A DNA stretch of 64,000 nt, from contig JAEWJM010000030.1 in the NCBI GenBank assembly GCA_023386585.1, positions 100,531 through 164,530 of the forward strand. Direction: 5' to 3'. This DNA comes from Bacteroidota bacterium (lineage in GTDB: Bacteria > Bacteroidota > Bacteroidia > Flavobacteriales > Flavobacteriaceae). Made by a program: the position numbers and the translations under genes. Below the pieces are notes generated by a model that saw only the letters and a program-made list of their open reading frames with translations, did no database searches and was not told where the DNA came from. Of this stretch, positions 52,459-61,700 are shown piece after piece (position 1 is the first letter of the stretch; the number at the start of each line of letters is the position of its first letter).

Positions 52459-53138
52459 TTTGTGTAAATTTTCGGCTAATTTATTATATTATTTATTAAA
52501 CATCAACCAGATGCGCGGTTTTTGATTTTTTTTTAACCTGAACAAGATTACAAAATGGTAATTATGTAAAAAGTCTCACGAGATTCTGTAACTGCGTCGG
52601 CCGACTTACAAATGACCCTTTATTTTGCATTTCTGTGCGGCGTTTCTTTTCGGTATAAAGATCGTAAATGAGTAATTTTTCCCGAAAAACCGTTTCGACG
52701 TTGTTTTACCGTTGTTCGACCGTTGTTTTACCTTCGTTCCGGGAACACCCCGTTTTTATTGGGATCGTTCGAATTGCAGTAAAACAACACTCGAACATGA
52801 CTCGAACAAAACCCCTTCCAGACCCAAAGCCTTTATCTTCATAACAAGCAATGCGTAAACGGCGCGATTTTTTGTTCAAGAAATTTTTTTTGGTTCAATC
52901 GCAACAGTGCTGAAGTAGTGTTTCCAAGGCTTGCGAACTGCTTTGCCCAAGGCCTAAAAACCATCCGCGAAAAAAAAGTTTGCGACGAACAAATTCCTGT
53001 CATTAAAATAGTTGCACGGGATGAATTTTATACTAATTTTACAAGCCCATTTCTTGACATGCTGATTTTGGCGCTTCCCCTAAAAGCCCTGTATTTGTTT
53101 GCTTTACCTACAACGACCAATTAAATAAAAATTAGATT
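52459..53138. other. Divergent intergenic region with a 17-base motif array
   Basis: No credible gene: the 68-codon frame at 52918 has no family features. TTCGACGTTGTTTTACC (52694-52710) and TTCGACCGTTGTTTTACC (52715-52732) are direct copies 21-22 bases apart, and GTAAAACAACACTCGAA (52779-52795) is an inverted copy; further GTTCGA and TCGAAC half-sites follow to 52807. No full TAnnTTTG promoter for either flanking gene was found. Confidence 0.6.
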
Positions 53139-56100
53139 ATGAAAAGAATTTTACGATTAAAAAACACGTTGCGCCTTTTTGCAGCCTTGTTTGTTTTGAC
53201 TAGTGCATCAATGTCCGCACAAGTGAACCATTTGGTCATCAGCCAGGTTTATGGCGGCGGTGGAAACGCTGGAGCGAACTATACCAATGACTTCATAGAA
53301 ATTTTTAATCCCACTGGTACAGCTGTAAGCCTAACCGGCTGGTCAGTACAATATGCAAGTTCAGGTTCCACAAGTGGAACTTTATCGTCTACGACTGCAA
53401 ATACAGCTCTATCTGGCACAATCGGTCCGGGGAAATATTTTTTAATATCCGAAGCGTCTGGTGGAGCTGTTGGTAGTGCGTTGCCAACACCTGACGTAAA
53501 TGGCGGACTAATTAATATGTCTGGTACAAATGGTAAAGTATTTTTGTGTAATTCGACGACTGGTTTAACAATTGGTGCATCAGGTTGTCCTACTGTCTCA
53601 ACAACGGTCGTAGATTTTATAGGTTTTGGTAATGCTAACTGCGCAGAGACAACAGCAGCTTCCGCCCCGTCAGGAAATACAATTTCTAAAATCAGGGCTA
53701 ATGGTGGCTGTACTGATACTAACACGAACTCGACAGATTTCTCAAGCGGTACTGCAGCACCCCGAAACAGTTCAACCACTGCTGTTTATTGCTATCCGAT
53801 AAAACTGGTTGTTTCTTCAATAACACCTTCATCGCCAACCGCCGGGGCAACATTCAATGTTACGGTTCAGGCACAGGATTTCGGAAATAACTTAAATAAT
53901 GTAATTGCCTCAACAGGAATTACACTTTCAACTAACGGAAACGCGGGAACTATTGGTGGCACAACTACAGGAACCATTACTGCAGGTACAAATTCAGTTA
54001 CCATTTCAGGCGTTATACTACCGAATCCCGGAACCGGCGTTACAATCACCGCGACAAGGACATCCGGCGACGCATTGGCCGCAGGGACAAGTGCTACATT
54101 TACCGTATTGTCGGGCGGCTCACCTGAAATAGATGTCTTAGGAAACAGCACAAGCATCGTTTCGGGAGATTCGACGCCTTCAACCACCGATTTTACCGAC
54201 TTCGGAATGACTGCAGTTGCCGGAGGCACAATCGCGCAGACTTTCACAATACAAAATACAGGAACGGCTAATCTGACTGTTGGCGCCATTTCATTCTCCG
54301 GCGCAGACGCAGCCGACTTCACGGTGACGGCTTCTCCTTCATCTCCGGTTGCAACATCAGGAAGCACGATCTTCACGGTAACTTTTGATCCAAGCGCGGC
54401 GGGCGCAAGAAACGCCGTAATATCGATTGTCAACAACGATAGTGATGAAAATCCATATACGTTTTCGATTACGGGAACCGGCTCGGTTGACACCGGTACA
54501 ATGGACTGGAATAATCTTCAATTTCCAAATACAACACAAAATATTACCGAGACCGGTTCGATTACTTTCTATGCACAAGGATTTGAATCGGGCGTAACCG
54601 AAGCTGCCGGAGCCGGCGCCGGAGTGGCTGCCTGGATCGGGTACAGTACGACAAACCAAAACCCAAACACAGGAACGTGGACATGGGTTCCGGCGACATT
54701 CAACACGCAGGTCGGCAATAATGACGAGTTTCAGGCTGTTTTATCCGGACTCGCTCCCGGAACTTACTATGTCGCCTCGCGTTGGCAATTGGGAACCGGG
54801 CCATACACATACGGCGATACAGCCGGAATATGGTCGAGTACCGCCAACAACGTAACGGTCAATGTTGCAGCCGACACCGTGGATTTCGCAGACCTTCAGT
54901 CACCGGCTTCCGGCACAATGACTGTTGGCGGAAGTTTCAACGTTTATGCACAGGTTTACGAACCCGGAGTGACAGAAGCTGCGGGACAAGGAGCGGGGAT
55001 TTCAGCCTGGATCGGATACAGCTCGACAAACCAGAACCCGAACACAGGAACGTGGACATGGGTTCCTGCAACTTTCAACGTACAGTCGGGTAATAACGAC
55101 GAGTATGTTGCCAATATCGGCACATCGCTTACACCTGGAACTTATTACTATGCTTCACGGTTCCTGAAAGCAGGTTCGTCAACGTACGTTTACGGAGATA
55201 CTGCCGGAATCTGGTCGTCAACAGCGAATAATGGCGTACTTACGGTAAGCTTGCCGCCCGCGGATCACCTGACATTGGTTGGGGTTCCTTCAACCGGGAC
55301 TCCGGGATCGCCGATTGCCACTTTTACGGTCGAAGCAAGGAGGGCGGACAATTCTGTCGATACGAACTATACCGCAAACGTCACAATTACGAAGGCTTCA
55401 GGGCCGGGCACCTTGTCAGGTACGACTACAGTTGCTGCAGTTGCCGGAATTGCTACATTCAGCACGCTTCAATTCAGCGCTGCCGGAACTTATACATTGG
55501 CAGCTTCCTCAGGATCATTAGCAGGAGCAACTAGTGGGAATATTGTGATTGCGGTCGTGCCGGTATCGTTAGGAACTTATTTATTCAACGGAACATCGTG
55601 CAGTGCAACTACATTATCGGCCTCGAGTGTTGCGCCAAATCTTACCTTTTCGCAAGCGAGCGTGACGGGTGAAACATGTAATAGTAACAGTTCAACTTTG
55701 TATAGCGTTGGTGGGACCAATTGGGGAACCGCTTTCTCTGCCAGTCGGTACATCGAATTTTCGGTCACCGTTGGTTCAGGATATACGCTGATCGCAAATG
55801 CCGTTACCTTTGATATTTTACGGACGGGTGCCGGTGCAACAAATGCAACGGTCCGCTCAAGTGCGGATAGCTTTTCGACCGATCTGACTGCTCCATTTTC
55901 GCTGACAACAAGTGCTGCGGCAACCTCGGTCACGCTCAGTGGCGCTGGATTTACAGGTATTACAGGAACACTGACTTTCCGTATATATGGCTGGGGCGGA
56001 AGTAGTACAGGTGATATGCGGATTGATAACCTAACCCTGAAAGGTAATGTTGCATGCGCTACACCAACCGCATTTAACGTAACCGGCGGCGGAACAACCT

Positions 56101-58406
56101 GTACGGGAAGCGGACTTGCGATCGGGCTTGACGATTCAGAGCCGGGAATAAGCTACCAGCTTGAACTGAACGCCGTAGCGCTTGGCGCACCGGTTGCCGG
56201 AACAGGTTCGGCTATTTCTTTCGGATCTCAAACCGGTGAAGGGGTTTACACGGTAATCGGTACGAATACTACAGGAAGCTGCAACCAGACCACCACAATG
56301 ACCGGCCAGGCTACCATTACACTAACTGCTCCGGTTACCACAACGTTCGATCCAATCGCGGCGTTCTGCGCGGGAACAACTGCACCAACGTTGCCAGCAA
56401 CTTCCACGAACGGAATCTCCGGAACGTGGAGTCCGTCAACAGTGAGCAACACCACTTCGGCAACTTATACGTTTACTCCGAATGTCGGCCAGTGCGCAAC
56501 CACAGCAACGATTTCCATCACTGTTGATCCACAACCTGTTGGAGGAACACTTGCCGGATCGACCACCGTTTGCGGTGCAACCAATAACGGAATGCTGACA
56601 CTTTCAGGTTATACCGGAAACATTATCAGATGGCAATCCTCAACCACAAGTGATTTCAGCGCCAATGTGACAAACATCGCGACAACTGATAATTTCTACA
56701 ACTACATCAACGTTCCTGAAACTACTTATTACAGGGTTGAGGTTGGCAACGGAAGTTGTGCCTCTGTATTTTCCGATGTGGCTACAATAACCTACACAAC
56801 CAACGCGTGGACGGGCGCCGTTTCGTCTTCGTGGGCTGATACCGGCAACTGGTCTTGCGGTGTGCTTCCAAATACCGCTTCCAACATTACCATCACGGCA
56901 TCGGCGGCAAACCAGCCAATTATCGACATCGATGCCAGCATCAATACACTTACACTTGAAGCCGGAACAAACGTGACCGTCGCAACAGGCTATGACCTGA
57001 CATTGAACGGTGCACTTACAGTTGACGCCAGCGCGGCATTTACCGTGCAAAACAACGCCAACCTGCTTCAGACGGCTGAAGTTGCCAACAGCGGCGTAAT
57101 CACCGTAAACAGGAACAGCTCGGCCTTGATGCGCCAGGATTATACGCTTTGGTCTTCGCCGGTAGCAGGCCAGAACCTGTTGGCTTTCTCGCCACTGACC
57201 GTCGTTACGCCAACGAGCCGTTTCTATATTTATAATACGCTAACGAACGTTTACAACTCGATTACTTCGCCTTCTTCGGTCGATTTCGCACCGGGCGCAG
57301 GTTATCTGATCCGTATGCCTAACAACCATCCTACAACGCCTACCGTTTGGAGCGGTTCGTTTACAGGAGTGCCAAACAATGGCGATATAAATGTTACAAT
57401 GGCAGATGGTGGCGCAGGATTGCGCTTCAACCTTGTCGGAAACCCTTATCCGTCGCCGATCAGCATGACCAATTTCGTGTCTCAGAACAGCGCCAACATT
57501 ACCGGTACGCTGTATTTCTGGAGGAAAACCAACGCGGCCAACACACCGGCTTACGGAACATGGACTGCAGGAACATACGCCAGCAATGGCAACCCGGCAG
57601 AAGTTGATCCGCAGGGAATCATCCAGACGGGGCAGGGATTCTTTGTTGAAGGATCGGGTGCGGGAACAACCTTGCAGTTTGACAACCTGATGCGAGTGGG
57701 CGACAACGCCGGCCAGTTCTTCAGGAGCGCATCGGAAACCGACAGGAGCAGGATCTGGCTGAACGCTACGTCAACTGAGGGAGCATTTTCGCAAATGGCG
57801 CTTGTATATGTTGACGGAGCCGATTCGAACGGAGTGGATATGTTTGACGGACGTTACATCAACGATGGTGAGATTGCATTGAACTCATTGGTAAACGGAA
57901 CCGATTATGTCATCCAGGGCCGTGCGCCTTTTGTTCCAACCGATGTGGTTCCACTGACGTGGAAAGCTACCAATGCCGGAGCTTACACCATTGCAATCGA
58001 TCGCGTTGACGGACTGTTTGAAGGAAACCAGGACATTTACCTCAGGGATAACCTGAACGGTACCATAACCGACCTGAAAGCGGGCGCTTACAATTTCAGC
58101 AGTGAAGCGGGAACATTTACCGGAAGGTTTGATGTGCTTTACGACACTGCGCTTGCGGTTCATAACCCAACGTTTGATTCGAATGCCGTAGTCGTTTATA
58201 AGAGCGGTGCCGATATTGTCATCAACTCAGGCTCGACAACAATGGATAACATAAAAATCTACGACATCCGCGGAAGGCTGATCATCGAAAAAGATGCGGT
58301 CAATGCATCGCAGATTGCGATTCCATCGGGAACAACGAACCTGGTGCTTATCGTGAAGATCACTTCCGAGAGCGGTGCTACCGTTACCAAGAAAGTCGTG
58401 AACTAG
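53139..58406 (+). CDS. Giant secreted protein with lamin-tail domain and T9SS type C sorting domain
   Basis: 1755 residues. Signal peptide to about residue 27 (LRLFAALFVLTSASMSA). Domains: lamin-tail-like fold (about 29-215: VNHLVISQVYGGGGNAGANY, NDFIEIFNPTG); Ig-like (about 225-330); choice-of-anchor D type (about 331-450: PEIDVLGNSTSIVSG); a tandem pair of modules of about 125 residues (454-703, each with GTWTWVPATFN and YGDTAGIWSSTANN); a Big_1-like domain (705-805); several Ig/SprB-like repeats; a strand-rich segment starting WTGAVSSSWADTGNWSCGVLP (about 1223); and a C-terminal sorting domain of type C (about 1680-1755: VVVYKSGADIVINSGSTTMD, IKIYDIRGRLI, VTKKVVN). Likely a surface-bound or released adhesin; no enzyme domain seen. 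Confidence 0.85.
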   Translation: MKRILRLKNTLRLFAALFVLTSASMSAQVNHLVISQVYGGGGNAGANYTNDFIEIFNPTGTAVSLTGWSVQYASSGSTSGTLSSTTANTALSGTIGPGKYFLISEASGGAVGSALPTPDVNGGLINMSGTNGKVFLCNSTTGLTIGASGCPTVSTTVVDFIGFGNANCAETTAASAPSGNTISKIRANGGCTDTNTNSTDFSSGTAAPRNSSTTAVYCYPIKLVVSSITPSSPTAGATFNVTVQAQDFGNNLNNVIASTGITLSTNGNAGTIGGTTTGTITAGTNSVTISGVILPNPGTGVTITATRTSGDALAAGTSATFTVLSGGSPEIDVLGNSTSIVSGDSTPSTTDFTDFGMTAVAGGTIAQTFTIQNTGTANLTVGAISFSGADAADFTVTASPSSPVATSGSTIFTVTFDPSAAGARNAVISIVNNDSDENPYTFSITGTGSVDTGTMDWNNLQFPNTTQNITETGSITFYAQGFESGVTEAAGAGAGVAAWIGYSTTNQNPNTGTWTWVPATFNTQVGNNDEFQAVLSGLAPGTYYVASRWQLGTGPYTYGDTAGIWSSTANNVTVNVAADTVDFADLQSPASGTMTVGGSFNVYAQVYEPGVTEAAGQGAGISAWIGYSSTNQNPNTGTWTWVPATFNVQSGNNDEYVANIGTSLTPGTYYYASRFLKAGSSTYVYGDTAGIWSSTANNGVLTVSLPPADHLTLVGVPSTGTPGSPIATFTVEARRADNSVDTNYTANVTITKASGPGTLSGTTTVAAVAGIATFSTLQFSAAGTYTLAASSGSLAGATSGNIVIAVVPVSLGTYLFNGTSCSATTLSASSVAPNLTFSQASVTGETCNSNSSTLYSVGGTNWGTAFSASRYIEFSVTVGSGYTLIANAVTFDILRTGAGATNATVRSSADSFSTDLTAPFSLTTSAAATSVTLSGAGFTGITGTLTFRIYGWGGSSTGDMRIDNLTLKGNVACATPTAFNVTGGGTTCTGSGLAIGLDDSEPGISYQLELNAVALGAPVAGTGSAISFGSQTGEGVYTVIGTNTTGSCNQTTTMTGQATITLTAPVTTTFDPIAAFCAGTTAPTLPATSTNGISGTWSPSTVSNTTSATYTFTPNVGQCATTATISITVDPQPVGGTLAGSTTVCGATNNGMLTLSGYTGNIIRWQSSTTSDFSANVTNIATTDNFYNYINVPETTYYRVEVGNGSCASVFSDVATITYTTNAWTGAVSSSWADTGNWSCGVLPNTASNITITASAANQPIIDIDASINTLTLEAGTNVTVATGYDLTLNGALTVDASAAFTVQNNANLLQTAEVANSGVITVNRNSSALMRQDYTLWSSPVAGQNLLAFSPLTVVTPTSRFYIYNTLTNVYNSITSPSSVDFAPGAGYLIRMPNNHPTTPTVWSGSFTGVPNNGDINVTMADGGAGLRFNLVGNPYPSPISMTNFVSQNSANITGTLYFWRKTNAANTPAYGTWTAGTYASNGNPAEVDPQGIIQTGQGFFVEGSGAGTTLQFDNLMRVGDNAGQFFRSASETDRSRIWLNATSTEGAFSQMALVYVDGADSNGVDMFDGRYINDGEIALNSLVNGTDYVIQGRAPFVPTDVVPLTWKATNAGAYTIAIDRVDGLFEGNQDIYLRDNLNGTITDLKAGAYNFSSEAGTFTGRFDVLYDTALAVHNPTFDSNAVVVYKSGADIVINSGSTTMDNIKIYDIRGRLIIEKDAVNASQIAIPSGTTNLVLIVKITSESGATVTKKVVN

Positions 58407-58427
58407 AACTAGTTTTTATTGTGAAAG

Positions 58428-58456
58428 AACCCCTTCGGAAACGGAGGGGTTTTTTG
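58428..58456 (+). terminator. Terminator of the 1755-residue gene
   Basis: AACCCCTTCG (58428-58437) pairs with CGGAGGGGTT (58442-58451) with one G-T pair, short loop, six T residues. Confidence 0.88.
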
Positions 58457-58660
58457 TTTGCACCATTTCGGAATGAGTAGTGCAGGATAGATTACTGGCG
58501 GAACTGAAAAATCTTTTAATGAGCTGATTGCGATTACAAAACGGTGTTGTCAACAGTAATTTTCCGACAAATCCGATCTCAAATGTTAATCTTTCCGGCA
58601 CTTCATCGAGTCGATTGAAACTTTAACAGGTGAAATACATATATATCCGATGAACTGCAC

Positions 58661-58668
58661 TAAGTTTG
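58661..58668 (+). promoter_or_regulatory. Possible -7 box of the last gene
   Basis: TAAGTTTG fits TAnnTTTG, 36 bases before the ATG at 58705. No TTG at the -33 distance. The rest of 58457-58704 shows nothing recognisable. Confidence 0.35.
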
Positions 58669-58704
58669 CCGCGATTGGTGTAAATTCTTATTTTTTAAAG
58701 GTCT

Positions 58705-61700
58705 ATGGTTTTATCTCTACCCTCCAAATTGCGAACATTTTCGGCATTACTGCTACTCCTTGTTTCGACGTTTGCCGCAGCACAAACTACAGTATTCAGT
58801 GACGACTTTTCAACATCGGCAGGAATATATTATACAAATGCACCGGGACCGATCGGAACCAGCACCAAATGGACGATGGCTCGCAGTGGCAACGACTACG
58901 GAGCGGGTATCAATAATGGTGCGCTGGTGATTACGAACGACGCCAGCGGCTATGCAAATACCTCCGGATGGGTCACAGCTACGTCGCCGACTTCAGCATT
59001 CGCGGCACCTTATTCCCCGACACTTGCCCTCAATCCCGGAGTGGTGACATGGACATTCAACATGCGCCAACCGCGCACGGACCCGAATGGTTTCCTTTCC
59101 GGAAACTACGGTTCGGCATTCATACTTGCCGGTACAACCGGAACTACCAATGTGACCGGAACGGGATACGCCGTAGTATTGGGCAATAGCGGAAAGGTTG
59201 ACCCTATAAAATTGGTGCGATACTCCAGCGGTATTCGGAATTTCACCACTATGATCAGTTCCTCGACGGCGGGGTTGACCGATTTTGGGAATCAATACCT
59301 TAGCATTAAAGTCACCTATACACCAACCACCAACACCTGGCAGCTTTTCGTTCGCAATGACGGAGCTACTGCCTTCCAGGATCCGGACTCCGGAACGCTG
59401 ATTTCGCAAGGAACTGCTGTAAACAGCACATATACATCCTCAACACTGGGAATCATGGGCGGCTATTGGAATGCATCCACAGCCACCAGCCAGTCGGCCC
59501 GTTTCGGAAACGTTCAGGTTGCGGTAACGCTTCCTTCGATAACTTCGATATCACCTGCTTCAAAGATTGCGGGCGCGACAGCCTTTCCGTTAACTGTAAA
59601 CGGTGCGAACTTCGTTAACGGCACCAGCACCGTAATGTGGAATGGCAGCCCGCGGACAACAACCTACGTTTCACCAATACACCTTACGGCGGCTATCACG
59701 GCAGCTGATGTTTTGAGTCCGGGAACGGCAACCGTAACCGTTTCCAATGGAACCGGAATTTCCAATCCGGTCTCTTTTAATATTGATACTGCAGGAGCGG
59801 CATCGCTAACAGTTTCAACGTCTGCTTTGCCCGCATTTTCAACGATAGCAGGGACAGCCTCTTCAATATCGACTTATACCATTAGCGGAATCAACCTCAC
59901 GGCAGATCCGGTTATTACGGCGCCGACAAACTTCGAGATTTCTTATAATGCATTACCGTACGCATCGTCGGTACAATTGCCGAGAACAGGAACTTCATTA
60001 ACCGGCGGTACCGTGACAATATCCGTGCGGGTTAAATCCGGTGTCGCTGCCGGAATTTACAGCGGAAACATTTCCAATGCAGCGGCGGGAGCAACAACAA
60101 AGCTGGTCAGCGTAAGTGCAAAAGTCCTGTCGACTGAACCAACAACACAGGCATCTGCCATTTCGATATCTGCAGTTACCTCGACAACTTTTACCGTGAA
60201 TTGTACCGCAGGAAACGGATCGGGCAGGATTATCGTCGTAAGATCGGGATCTGCGGTCAATTCGGTTCCCGCTGACGGAAGTTCCTATTCAGGCAATGCA
60301 GCCTTCGCATCCGGCTCGGAATTGGGAACCGGCAATTTTGTGGTTTACGCCGGATCGGCCACTTCTATGACCGTGACAGGTTTGTCTCCGGCAACCGCTT
60401 ACCACGTGGCGGTTTTCGAATATAACGGTACCGGCGGCACGCAGAACTACAACGTGACATCGGCGCCAACAGCCAACCGAACCACGCTGAACGCTCCCGT
60501 GGGCTGGCAGATCTATTCGTCAAACACAGTCAATACAATCAATTTCGACACTACCGTGGACGGTGTAACTACCGATGTTTTTATGGCAGATGGAATTTCG
60601 CCGAGCAACTCAACAGGAGAATTGAACTCGAATGCATGGGCGATCTCGGGCTTCAGCGACGGCGCGGTTGCCTTTGGCGGAACGAATCCGGAAGATTCCG
60701 ATTTTGACCGTGGAGACTCGGACGGCGGTGAAAGCGATGGTGGAGTTTATGCATTCAACACCTCGTCAACTCCTACTAAAAATTACGGATTGGGAATACA
60801 GCCTGCCGAAGGCGACTTTGCTCCAGGGAACGTCACACTGCGCTTCCAGAACCAGACAGGCGCTCCGATAACGTCGGTCAGCCTCGGATACAAAGTGTAC
60901 ATCTATAACGACCAACCGTCATCAAGCAATTTCACGTTGAGCCATTCGGCGAATGCTACCACATTTACGAATGTCAGTACCGTCGACGTAATTTCGCCGG
61001 CAACGGCCGATGCCAATCCGGGTTGGAAAGCCTATTACCGCGTGGTTACGATCACCGGGTTGAACATTGCGACCAACAACTACTATTACTTAAGATGGAG
61101 CAGCGCAACGGTTTCGGGATCGGTTGACTTTGATGAATTTGCACTTGACGATATCGTGATAGTTGCCAACCCGACATCGAACTTTGCATCGTTCAGCGGC
61201 GAAGCCGAAAACTTTATTGTGCACGGAAATACGACACTGAGCGGCGATACTTCTGTTGCTTCCCATCTTACTCTTGAAAGCGGCAAACTCGATATCAACG
61301 GAAAGACACTAACACTTAACGGCGCGGTGAACAACAACGTCGTTGGCGGACTTAAAGGCTCTGCAGCAAGCAACGTGATTGTCACGGGAACGGCAAACCC
61401 TTCGTTGAGTTTCGATCAGACGATTGCAGGAACCACGAATGTGCTCAACAACTTTAGCATCAATACCACCTCCGATAGCACGGTTACGATCCTCAACCCG
61501 CTGCTGATCAATGGAACCCTGACAACGGCGGCGAACCAGACACTGAACATGGGAACAAACGCATTGGCAGGTACGCTATCTTCAATTATCAACAACGGAA
61601 CAATAGCAACCCAAAATACCACCTCGCTGCCTATTCCTGCAGGAAGAAGCTGGGGCGGAAAGATCCACCTGAATGCAGCGTCAGCATCGCAAACCGCTGT

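Noticed and set aside
52918..53124. 68-codon frame before the 1755-residue gene
   Set aside because: No promoter, RBS or recognisable features; ends in the adhesin leader.
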